Positions 7,861-13,105 of a DNA stretch of 13,105 nt are shown one piece after another. Numbering within the stretch: position 1 is the first letter of the stretch; every line of letters starts with the position of its first letter. The notes beneath the pieces are model-generated. The model had not been told where the DNA came from, did not search any database, and saw only the letters and a list, made by a program, of their open reading frames with translations. Location of the stretch: positions 1-13,105 of the forward strand of contig CAXSBR010000042.1 in the NCBI GenBank assembly GCA_964236495.1, given 5' to 3'. Source of the DNA: CAXSBR01 sp964236495. GTDB taxonomy: Bacteria; Actinomycetota; Actinomycetes; Mycobacteriales; Jatrophihabitantaceae. Position numbers and translations under genes: made by a program.

Positions 7861-8293
7861 CGTGCGGTGTTGGCGACCCAATGGAGGGCGGTACTGAACT
7901 GGGCTCATGGGCCTGTCCCAGGCGATAACGCCAGTAGCTGCCTGCTTATGAGCGAGAACGCTCGCAGGAGACGGCCAACGCGGTCCCCTGGTCCAGGCCG
8001 GCTGGATCCTCAGCCACACTGGACACTACCCCGGTCTACTCAGTAGTCCCCGGAAGATCAGCGCCAACTTCCCGCCACGCCGGAAGGCGCGAGCCGTCCC
8101 TCTCGGCGAGCTGCGCCCCCTGAACGGCGGTTGCCGCGGCGGAGAGCGGTGTGCAGATGCGAAGCTATGAACGCCACCAGCAGACGCAGTCCTCGTAGGC
8201 TTGCACCGTTCTTGCTCGACGAACGCTCGAGAAAGGGCACGGCGGCACCCGTTTGTGAGGCAGCAGCACCTCGAGCGCAGGAGGCGCCCGGCT
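7861..8293. other. Gene-free divergent region between leftward usp block and rightward GAF-ANTAR gene
   Basis: No convincing coding sequence is seen. The stretch should hold the promoters for both directions, but I could not place -35/-10 boxes with confidence, and I found no DosR-like GGGAC-N4-GTCCC site. Small dyads are present: GGCG-ATAA-CGCC (7921-7932), GCGAG-AACG-CTCGC (7952-7965), CCTGG-T-CCAGG (7987-7997), CTACT-C-AGTAG (8036-8046) and CTCGA-N7-TCGAG (8215-8231). Confidence 0.6.
8036..8046. promoter_or_regulatory. Perfect 11-bp palindrome, candidate operator
   Basis: CTACTCAGTAG is a perfect dyad with a one-base centre. It lies between the two divergent gene sets, about 250 nt before the GAF-ANTAR start. 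Its A+T content stands out from the GC-rich surroundings. No known regulator can be assigned. Confidence 0.3.
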
Positions 8294-9085
8294 ATGACCG
8301 AATCCTTTCCCGGCGAACTGGCGCCGTTGAGCGCGATGCAGGCCACCGCTGACAAAGCTGACCTGCAGGCCGGTATCACTGACTTGACGTCTCTGGTCGC
8401 GGGCAGCCTAGGGCTTGATGTGCTGTTGGAGCGGGTGGCCGCCGCGGCCGCCCATGCCATCCCGGGCGCCGACGGGGCCGGTGTGACGCTGCTGCGGATC
8501 GACTCGGGCCAGAACACGGTGGAGGCGTTGGCGGCCAGTCACCCGTTCGTCAGCGTGATCGATGAAATCCAGTACGTGACCGTGCAGGAAGGGCCCTGCA
8601 TCACGGCGGCCTTGGAACGGCGCACGGTGCGCTCGGGATCCCTCGGTGGGGAGAAGATGTGGCCCCACTTCGGCCCGAGGGTGGGCCGGCTCGGTGTGCA
8701 CAGCGCCCTGTCGCTGCCGCTGCTGCTGCCCGGTCAGCTCGTCGGGGCGATCAACGTGTACGCCCACGGCAAAGACGTCTTCGACGACCACGCCGCCGAA
8801 CTGGGGGAACTGTTCGCCGCCCCGGCCGCGGTGGCCGTGCACAACGCCCACATCCTCACTCAAGCCCTCACGCTCGCCGCGCAACTGCAGGCCGCGTTGG
8901 CCACCCGCCCGGTCATCGATCAGGCCATCGGGCTGCTCCTCGGGCGTAGCGGCGGAACCGCGGCCGACGCGTTCGCCCGGCTCCGCGCTATCAGCCAACA
9001 CGAACACCTCAAAGTCAGTGAAGTTGCGCAACGGATCGTTGATGACGCGGTACGCCGCGCCCGAGCACGGCACAGCGACACCTGA
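8294..9085 (+). CDS. GAF-ANTAR signalling and antitermination regulator
   Basis: Cytosolic two-domain regulator of 263 residues. Residues about 28-185 form a GAF sensor domain (GADGAGVTLLR, VQEGPCITAA, SALSLPLLLPGQLVGAINVYA). Residues about 198-253 form an ANTAR domain with the typical R-x-V-I-DQAIG-x-L-L start (205-216) and LRAISQHEHLKVSEVAQRIVD. ANTAR proteins bind tandem RNA stem-loops and prevent transcription termination; the GAF domain would gate this by ligand or redox state, here unknown. ATG 8294 is chosen for the AGGAGG site 9 nt upstream (8279-8284). The frame is open back to 8201, but nothing supports an earlier start. It is transcribed divergently from the usp block and may control either side. 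Confidence 0.92.
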   Translation: MTESFPGELAPLSAMQATADKADLQAGITDLTSLVAGSLGLDVLLERVAAAAAHAIPGADGAGVTLLRIDSGQNTVEALAASHPFVSVIDEIQYVTVQEGPCITAALERRTVRSGSLGGEKMWPHFGPRVGRLGVHSALSLPLLLPGQLVGAINVYAHGKDVFDDHAAELGELFAAPAAVAVHNAHILTQALTLAAQLQAALATRPVIDQAIGLLLGRSGGTAADAFARLRAISQHEHLKVSEVAQRIVDDAVRRARARHSDT

Positions 9086-9297
9086 CAAGGCGACGCCACT
9101 GCCACTGCCCACTGCCGCTGCCCACGGACGGCGGGCGGGCATCGCCGAACAGCGGCGTACGGTTTCTTGCGAGGGTCTTTACCGGCGCTGTCCCTGCCTG
9201 CGTCGCGGGTTCTCACCTCGCCCCGCGGCCCGCGGTGCCCGGCTCCGGGCTTGACGACTTGCGTGTTTGGGAGCGCCTCACCGGAGCCGACCGCGAA

Positions 9298-9930
9298 ATG
9301 ACCTCGTCTGCTGCGCTGGCCGCTGACCTGCATACGCTGTCGGTCACCCTCGACGCGACTGACATCGACATCGACATCGACCACACTTTCACTCAGCTTA
9401 ATGCCGCCGCGGCCGCCGGAGTCAGTTCCTACCTGGGCCTGTGTGTGACGGTCACCGGCGGTGCTGCGGCGGTGCAATTGAACACGGTGGCACCTGGCGG
9501 CGGGGCCGTCGGTAGCTCGGTCAGGATCCCGGTACCCACCGTCGGAGACGCGCAGCTGCCGGTGGTGAACATCGTGCTGTATGCCGCAACGCCGGGTGCG
9601 TTCACCGATCTGGCTGCCGACCTGGCCTGGATGACGGGCAACGACCACACTGAGTTTCGCTTGGACCAGGACCTCACTGCCCCGGCCGACGCAGCCGCTC
9701 CCAGCGCGCTGGCCCTCACGTCGCTCATCAATCAAGCGATCGGAGTATTGATCAGTCGGGGCCGCACCCCCGAACAATCAGCGCAAGACCTCGCCACCCT
9801 GGCCGCGCACGACCATGCCGACCTACCCGCCGCCGCCGCCTCAGTGCTGGCCACCGTCGACGCCCCACTTCTTACCGGGGACCGGCGGCAACGCCGCAGC
9901 AGTAGATTCCGACTGTTTCCAGACGCATGA
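9298..9930 (+). CDS. Protein with degenerate ANTAR-like C-terminal domain
   Basis: A 210-residue protein. The C-terminal part (about 137-187: SALALTSLINQAIGVLISRG, then TPEQSAQDLATLAAHD) has the layout of an ANTAR domain with the NQAIGVL core, but the third helix and conserved basic positions are weak. The N-terminal 120 residues may be a divergent sensor fold (SYLGLCVTVTG); I cannot name it. A DIDIDID run (22-28) is encoded by three GACATC repeats (9361-9378). I prefer ATG 9298, with GGAG about 11 nt upstream; a GTG at 9235 gives 21 more residues without a ribosome site. It follows the GAF-ANTAR gene by 212 nt on the same strand. It may act as a partner or competitor of the canonical ANTAR protein, which is inference. 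Confidence 0.82.
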   Translation: MTSSAALAADLHTLSVTLDATDIDIDIDHTFTQLNAAAAAGVSSYLGLCVTVTGGAAAVQLNTVAPGGGAVGSSVRIPVPTVGDAQLPVVNIVLYAATPGAFTDLAADLAWMTGNDHTEFRLDQDLTAPADAAAPSALALTSLINQAIGVLISRGRTPEQSAQDLATLAAHDHADLPAAAASVLATVDAPLLTGDRRQRRSSRFRLFPDA

Positions 9931-10150
9931 CCAGCCACGCCATCTCCTGGTCCCCTCGCAAACCGCGCCGCAACCGGCGGCACACGGCCAGTCGGACACG
10001 GGATCCCAGGGCTGCCGAGTACGTCGCCATCCTGAGGAGGTCGACTCGTCCCTGGAAGTGGGCAACGCCTCTCAACGGCGTCCCCTTGAGGCGAAGGGCC
10101 GTGTCGCATGACCGGAGTCCACAACGGTCAGTGCGCGAGCGACGTCAGAC

Positions 10151-10173
10151 ACTCCCCGACGGTCGTGGGGAGT
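10151..10173 (+). terminator. Possible hairpin terminator downstream of the ANTAR-like gene
   Basis: ACTCCCC (10151-10157) and GGGGAGT (10167-10173) form a perfect 7-bp stem around a 9-nt loop. No U-run follows, which is common for mycobacterial terminators but makes the call uncertain. It lies 220 nt after the ANTAR-like gene. Confidence 0.4.
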
Positions 10174-10336
10174 TCCGCGATCGGTGCCGGATTCTGCTCC
10201 TGGTATGGCGTTCTGTTCCCACCCATCGCGGGCGCATGCCGTTCGATCGAGCCGCCCGACCGGTGAGGGCGGACCTGGCGTGGCACGTAGCCGGTGATCG
10301 CTGAGCCGGCCGGCCGGGCGGTGTACCGTGCTCGGT

Positions 10337-10387
10337 GCTGAGATCCTCAGCTGGTTCGGAACGGTTCAGCTGTCCGCCGCTGAGCCG
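10337..10387 (+). promoter_or_regulatory. Cluster of three hairpins with alternative pairings in the GSP17M leader
   Basis: Three dyads lie back to back: GCTGAG-ATC-CTCAGC (10337-10351), GTTC-G-GAAC (10354-10362), and a 9-bp stem CGGTTCAGC/GCTGAGCCG with one G-U pair and an 8-nt loop (10362-10387). GCTGAG occurs at 10337 and 10379, and its partners CTCAGC and TTCAGC at 10346 and 10365, so mutually exclusive folds are possible, as in attenuators. It lies about 140 nt before the stress-protein start. Confidence 0.45.
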
Positions 10388-10525
10388 GGGAGCAGTCGCT
10401 TCGCGCCGGACGCAACAGGTGCCACCCGTCGCTGTCGGGGTCACCATGACGCACCACTGTGAACAACAATTTTGCTGCCTTTCGCAGCACCCGCCGGCGT
10501 TTTCGCCGTCAGCCGGGACACAGTA

Positions 10526-11020
10526 GTGACCACCATGCGGGCTGTACCGCCGACGCAGCTCAACCTCGAATATCCGAGGTCGGTCGGTGTCTACGACTAC
10601 TACCTGCAAGCGCAACGCGTCGTGGACTACCTGTCTGATCGGCAGTTCCCGGTGCAGAACGTCGCCCTGGTCGGGACGGACCTGAAATCGGTGGAGCGGG
10701 TCACCGGCCGGTTGACCCGCGCCAAGGCCGCCGCCGCGGGCGCGTTGTCCGGGTTGTGGATCGGTTTGTTCGTGGGGATCGCGTTCTCGCTGTTCAGCAA
10801 CCACGGCCAGCTCGGGTTTCTGATCACCACCCCGCTGCTGGGTGCGGTGTTCATGCTGGTGTGGAGTCAGATCGGGTTCACCGCCGCCACCCGCGGCGGC
10901 ACCCGCGACTTCACCTCAGCCAGCCAGATCGTCGCCACGAAGTACGAGGTCCTCGTCGAGCACGGCGTCGCCGAGCAGGCCCGCGATCTGCTTGCCGCGA
11001 TGCCGGTGGACCGGTCATGA
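10526..11020 (+). CDS. General stress protein 17M-like membrane protein
   Basis: A 164-residue protein of the actinobacterial GSP17M/YflT type. A soluble N-terminal part (SVGVYDYYLQAQRVVDYLSD, then FPVQNVALVGTDL) is followed by RVTGRLT, two membrane helices (about 67-90 and 96-119) with a Gly/Ala-rich face, and a C-terminal tail (YEVLVEHGVAEQARDLLA). The biochemical role of the family is not established; it is associated with general stress regulons. I choose GTG 10526, with a weak GGGA site 7 nt upstream; ATG 10535 is nearly as likely. A TTG at 10472 opens the frame but is unsupported. Its stop overlaps the next gene as ATGA, so it leads a coupled operon. Confidence 0.87.
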   Translation: MTTMRAVPPTQLNLEYPRSVGVYDYYLQAQRVVDYLSDRQFPVQNVALVGTDLKSVERVTGRLTRAKAAAAGALSGLWIGLFVGIAFSLFSNHGQLGFLITTPLLGAVFMLVWSQIGFTAATRGGTRDFTSASQIVATKYEVLVEHGVAEQARDLLAAMPVDRS

Positions 11021-11607
11021 CCGCGACCGTGCGGGTCAACCACGCCGACGCGGTCATCGACGCGGTGCGGGCGGTACTGCCCTCGCCGGTGCCGGCGCTG
11101 GTGTTCACCGACCTGGCCGCATCCTGCGTGCCCACCTTCTCAGACCGCTGCCACGTCCTGCTTGCCGAAGACGGAGTAGGGACCTACACAATCCAACGGC
11201 CCCTCACCTCCGGAGACGTTCCCGACCTCGAGCACCGCATCCGCGGCGCGTGGTCAGGCCAGTGGGTCGGTGCGCACACCATACAAACCGCGTTCCACCG
11301 AACCAGCCCCGACGGCGGTAGCGGCTACCGCGGCAGCGTGGTGCATACGTGGGACGACGACTACCGGCCCACCGAAACCGATGTCGCCCTGGCCCAGTTG
11401 GCCGTAGCGCACGCGCTGTCCATCCTCGACCGGGAACAGGGACGACCACCCGCTGCGCCGAACCGCCGCATCGAAGCCCAGCAATCCACGATCGCTGCCG
11501 TCCGTGGCGAAATCCGAGTGAAAGCGCTGGCCGCCGCATCCCTGGACACCCTGGCCATCCAGCGCCGATCGTTGGCCGCCTACCAGGACCCCCGCGGGCG
11601 GGCGTGA
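11017..11607 (+). CDS. GAF-domain-like sensor protein
   Basis: A 196-residue soluble protein. Residues about 22-140 look like a GAF-like sensor fold (PALVFTDLAASCVPTFSDRC, a variable middle, then VVHTWDDDYRPTETDVALAQ and LAVAHALSILDRE). A helical, basic C-terminal tail (150-190) follows. It is similar in style to sensor halves of actinobacterial GAF/ANTAR proteins, but no clear ANTAR domain is visible; the tail might be a decayed one. ATG 11017 overlaps the previous stop by 4 nt (ATGA), which fixes the start. Its own TGA overlaps the next ATG by 1 nt (TGATG). Cys37 and Cys45 could serve in redox or metal sensing, which is speculation. Confidence 0.78.
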   Translation: MTATVRVNHADAVIDAVRAVLPSPVPALVFTDLAASCVPTFSDRCHVLLAEDGVGTYTIQRPLTSGDVPDLEHRIRGAWSGQWVGAHTIQTAFHRTSPDGGSGYRGSVVHTWDDDYRPTETDVALAQLAVAHALSILDREQGRPPAAPNRRIEAQQSTIAAVRGEIRVKALAAASLDTLAIQRRSLAAYQDPRGRA

Positions 11608-11867
11608 TGGCGCCGCCCACGCACATGCCCGTGCGGACACGACCGCTGATGGCCTGGGCTTACACCGGCCCCGGTAGCGGTCAGCAGTTCACCCATGCCG
11701 TGCTGCCCGGGCGGCACCTGGCCGCCTGCGGCGCCGCGGTCACCGTCCTCGGCGCGCCCTGGCCTGACCCGCCGGCGCCCACACCCGACGCACGCTGCCC
11801 GATCTGCACCCAAGCGGTGTACGGCGCCTGGACCGGCATGGACTACATGCGCAGTACCCCCCGATGA
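11607..11867 (+). CDS. Small Cys/His protein, possible zinc-ribbon
   Basis: An 86-residue unrecognised protein. It has a His-Ala-Val, then H-L-A-A-C-G, and later C-P-I-C. That spacing of one His/Cys pair and a CxxC is typical of small actinobacterial metal-binding proteins, so a single zinc or iron site is plausible. The ATG overlaps the stop of the GAF-like gene as TGATG, which supports both the start and co-translation. No signal peptide or membrane helix is seen. Function is unknown; linkage to a stress protein, a sensor and a cupredoxin suggests a metal or redox theme, which is inference. Confidence 0.72.
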   Translation: MAPPTHMPVRTRPLMAWAYTGPGSGQQFTHAVLPGRHLAACGAAVTVLGAPWPDPPAPTPDARCPICTQAVYGAWTGMDYMRSTPR

Positions 11868-11955
11868 GCGCCGTCTCGACGCGGCACATCGCCGTCGCTG
11901 ACCGGCGTCTACATCCAGGTGAACTGGCGCGCGCAGGTAGCTCCAGGCTGAACCG

Positions 11956-12183
11956 ATGATCGCGTTCCTGCTCGCGGTCGCCGTGGTCGCGGCCGGCGGC
12001 TGGTTCGTGTGTTTCGTCGTCCTGGCTCCTACCCGGGAAACCCTGCCCATATCCACGCGCCAGCCCGGCCCTAACCGGCCCGCGGCCGGCAACGCAGGCC
12101 ACACCACGCCGCACACCGGCGCAACCTGGACGGCCCTCGACGACTATCAGCTGGCACGACTACTGCACGATCCGCCCACGTGA
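11956..12183 (+). CDS. Small single-helix membrane protein
   Basis: A 75-residue protein with one strong N-terminal membrane helix (about 2-24, MIAFLLAVAVVAAGGWFVCF). A Pro/Gly/Thr-rich hydrophilic tail follows, ending in WTALDDYQLARLLHDPPT. It could be a signal anchor with the tail outside the cytoplasm or the reverse; the sequence does not decide. Its stop overlaps the GTG start of the cupredoxin gene by 4 nt (GTGA), so the two are translationally coupled. It lies 88 nt after the Cys-rich gene. No family is recognised. An assembly or anchoring role for the lipoprotein is possible but unproven. Confidence 0.72.
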   Translation: MIAFLLAVAVVAAGGWFVCFVVLAPTRETLPISTRQPGPNRPAAGNAGHTTPHTGATWTALDDYQLARLLHDPPT

Positions 12184-12761
12184 ACCTCCACGCGCTACAG
12201 CCAGCCCGCTCTGCCGTGTTCAGCGCCTCGTTCACCTGCGTGCTGGCGTTCACTGGGTGCGCTAGCACTCATCACTCAACGCCGACGATGATGGGCGGAT
12301 CTGGCTATAACTATTCGCCGTTGACCTGTTCTGCACCCGGATCCCTGCCCGGCACCACCGTCCACGTGCAGGAGGCCGATATGGGCATGACCCAGATGAT
12401 GAACGGGACTGCAGCCCGAGGCGCACACATGGTCTTGCAGGCCACACCGGCCACCGCACCCGCCGGGCAGATCAGCATCGTCGTGTCCAACCGGGGCTGG
12501 CGCACCCACGAACTCGTCATCCTCCCCCTGACCGCCAGCGCAGCCCGTGGAAGCCGTGTCACCGGCGCAGACGGAAAAGTTCCCGAAAAAGGCAGTCTGG
12601 GGGAAGCCTCGGCCAGCTGCGGCCACGGTGCCGGTTCCGGAATCACCGCGGGCACCGTCGCCTGGACCACCGTGACCCTGGCCCCCGGCCGTTACGAACT
12701 TCTGTGCAACCTCGCCAACCACTACAGCGACGGCATGCACGAAGAACTCACTGTCACCTGA
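12180..12761 (+). CDS. Cupredoxin-like (sulfocyanin-type) copper lipoprotein
   Basis: A 193-residue exported blue-copper candidate. A basic N-terminus, a hydrophobic stretch and the lipobox FTGC put the lipidated Cys at residue 27. The mature part starts Met/His-rich (STHHSTPTMMGG) and has a second Met-rich patch (MGMTQMMNG, 68-76). A full type-1 copper site is visible: His110 in RTHELV, then C-x4-H-x4-M as Cys176, His181, Met186 in CNLANHYSDGM. This matches sulfocyanin and plastocyanin-like sites and predicts electron transfer or copper binding at the outer face of the membrane. GTG 12180 overlaps the previous stop (GTGA); no better start exists. The redox partner is unknown. A weak hairpin (GACCC/GGGTC, 12774-12790) follows. 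Confidence 0.88.
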   Translation: MNLHALQPARSAVFSASFTCVLAFTGCASTHHSTPTMMGGSGYNYSPLTCSAPGSLPGTTVHVQEADMGMTQMMNGTAARGAHMVLQATPATAPAGQISIVVSNRGWRTHELVILPLTASAARGSRVTGADGKVPEKGSLGEASASCGHGAGSGITAGTVAWTTVTLAPGRYELLCNLANHYSDGMHEELTVT

Positions 12762-12801
12762 ACCGTCGCCCGCGACCCAGCAGCCGGGTCTCACCAACGG
12801 T
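12762..12801 (+). terminator. Possible terminator hairpin after the cupredoxin gene
   Basis: Inner arms GACCC (12774-12778) and GGGTC (12786-12790) lie within a larger, looser dyad of ACCGT and ACGGT on either side. There is no U-run. It fits the end of the five-gene chain, but the fold is only moderate. Confidence 0.35.
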
Positions 12802-12900
12802 CCGCCCGCCCGGGCCGCAGGCACCGATCACCAGAACCGTCCTGTGCGCAGTGACATCATCCGTCGCGTGAGAACCGCTGGTGGGAACGGAACCGGGGGC

Positions 12901-13000
12901 GTGCAGAGCTGGGTGATCGATCGGCCGGCGCCAGTGGACTCGATGCCGCTTCGGCGCATCGAGCGTCAGGTTCCCACACCGGCGCGGGGGCAAGTACTGG
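12901..13000 (+). pseudogene. 5' fragment of a zinc-type alcohol dehydrogenase
   Basis: The frame encodes SWVIDRPAPVDSMPLRRIER, followed by QVPTPARGQVLV. This is the characteristic N-terminus of actinobacterial zinc-dependent (MDR) alcohol dehydrogenases, just before the CGVCxTD catalytic-zinc segment. Similarity stops at about 12999-13000. The frame then runs into unrelated sequence and a stop at 13039-13041, so no zinc ligands are encoded. GTG 12901 is the likeliest start; GTG 12868 and 12844 are in frame too. The break coincides with the start of an IS-like end, so the gene is probably interrupted rather than decayed. The remainder may lie beyond the element outside the window. Confidence 0.72.
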
Positions 13001-13105
13001 TGTCAACGGCCAAGTTGAGGTCCCCGCTGGTGGCCAAGTGAAAGTCCCCACCCTTCGCGGTTTTTCAGGGTGTGCCAGGGGCGGCTCCGGGGTGGTTTCG
13101 GGCGT
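13001..13105 (+). mobile_element. Terminal part of an IS21-family-like insertion sequence
   Basis: The alcohol dehydrogenase frame breaks exactly where TGTCAACGGCCAAGTTGAGG begins. Two 18-nt imperfect repeats follow: GGCCAAGTTGAGGTCCCC (13008-13025) and GGCCAAGTGAAAGTCCCC (13032-13049). They agree at 15 of 18 positions with a 24-nt period. A TG start and several internal terminal repeats are typical of IS21-family ends. No transposase frame is present before the window ends, so family assignment and polarity are inferred. Confidence 0.62.
13008..13049 (+). repeat. Two tandem 18-nt terminal repeats
   Basis: Copies at 13008-13025 and 13032-13049 share 15 of 18 bases and are separated by 6 nt. 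In IS21-type elements such repeats are the binding sites of the IstA transposase. Confidence 0.75.

Larger units (their letters stand above)
9931..10525. other. 595-nt region without a convincing gene
   Basis: The open frames here are Arg-rich with no family resemblance and are probably chance products of high GC. The stretch holds a 7-bp hairpin (10151-10173) and a dense cluster of dyads (10337-10387). A TANNNT element, TACCGT, at about 10325-10330 could be a -10 box whose start point would lie just before that cluster, but no good -35 box is visible. Confidence 0.55.

Noticed and set aside
7501..8019. 172-codon open frame as an intact gene
   Set aside because: Only the middle (about 7707-7860) resembles slipin. 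The start lacks a ribosome site and the end lies in usp2, so it is reported as a remnant.
7861..8293. DosR (dormancy regulator) operator for the stress operon
   Set aside because: Gene content made it worth looking for, but no GGGAC-N4-GTCCC-like dyad was found. Candidates at about 7915 and 8047 have only one good half-site.
9361..9378. GACATC triple repeat as a regulatory repeat
   Set aside because: It lies in frame inside the ANTAR-like gene and simply encodes a DIDIDID run.
9927..10304. 125-codon plus-strand open frame
   Set aside because: Strongly Arg-rich, no recognisable motif, no ribosome site; likely chance.
10362..10387. ANTAR target RNA motif
   Set aside because: The stem is good, but the 8-nt loop does not fit the known hexaloop with A1 and G4; kept only as a general alternative-fold finding.
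10145..10804. 219-codon minus-strand open frame
   Set aside because: It overlaps the GSP17M-like gene in antisense and shows no domain.
1..13105. CRISPR array, tRNA, rRNA or replication origin
   Set aside because: No regularly spaced direct repeats, tRNA cloverleaf, rRNA segments or iteron/DnaA-box clusters were seen.

Overview
The window is GC-rich (about two thirds G+C by eye) with dense, often overlapping genes and actinobacterial protein families: ANTAR regulators, GSP17M-type stress protein, tandem universal stress proteins and MgtA. Gene content and style point to a mycobacterium or close relative. This is inferred from recognised protein families, not from any database search.

Left arm (1-7595, minus strand). 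One compact block reads right to left: usp2, usp1, a small two-helix membrane protein, a P-type Mg2+ ATPase (mgtA), xylulose-5-phosphate/fructose-6-phosphate phosphoketolase (xfp) and acetate kinase (ackA). Junctions are very tight: stop and start overlap or abut, the mgtA stop codon lies in the xfp Shine-Dalgarno, and xfp and ackA are 3 nt apart. Xfp makes acetyl phosphate from sugar phosphates and AckA turns it into acetate and ATP, so the pair is a short substrate-level ATP route. Together with Mg2+ import and ATP-binding stress proteins it looks like an energy-stress or dormancy module. Just upstream of usp2 lies the C-terminal remnant of a slipin (SPFH) gene.

Divergent region (about 7861-8293). 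It holds no convincing gene, several short dyads, and the 5' leader of the rightward genes.

Right arm (8294-12761, plus strand). A GAF-ANTAR regulator is followed by a protein with a degenerate ANTAR-like C-terminus. After a 595-nt gap containing an unusual hairpin cluster comes a five-gene chain: a GSP17M-like membrane stress protein, a GAF-like protein, a small Cys-rich protein, a one-helix membrane protein and a cupredoxin lipoprotein with a complete type-1 copper ligand set. Several of these junctions also overlap by 1 or 4 nt.

Right edge (12868-13105). The N-terminus of a zinc-type alcohol dehydrogenase breaks off near 13000, where sequence with two tandem 18-nt repeats begins. This looks like the end of an IS21-family insertion sequence.

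Overall the window is a stress and energy island: two divergent gene sets, putative RNA-binding (ANTAR) and ligand-sensing (GAF) regulators, and signs of remodelling (slipin remnant, usp duplication, IS insertion). No DosR-type operator could be identified by eye, so DosR control is unproven.
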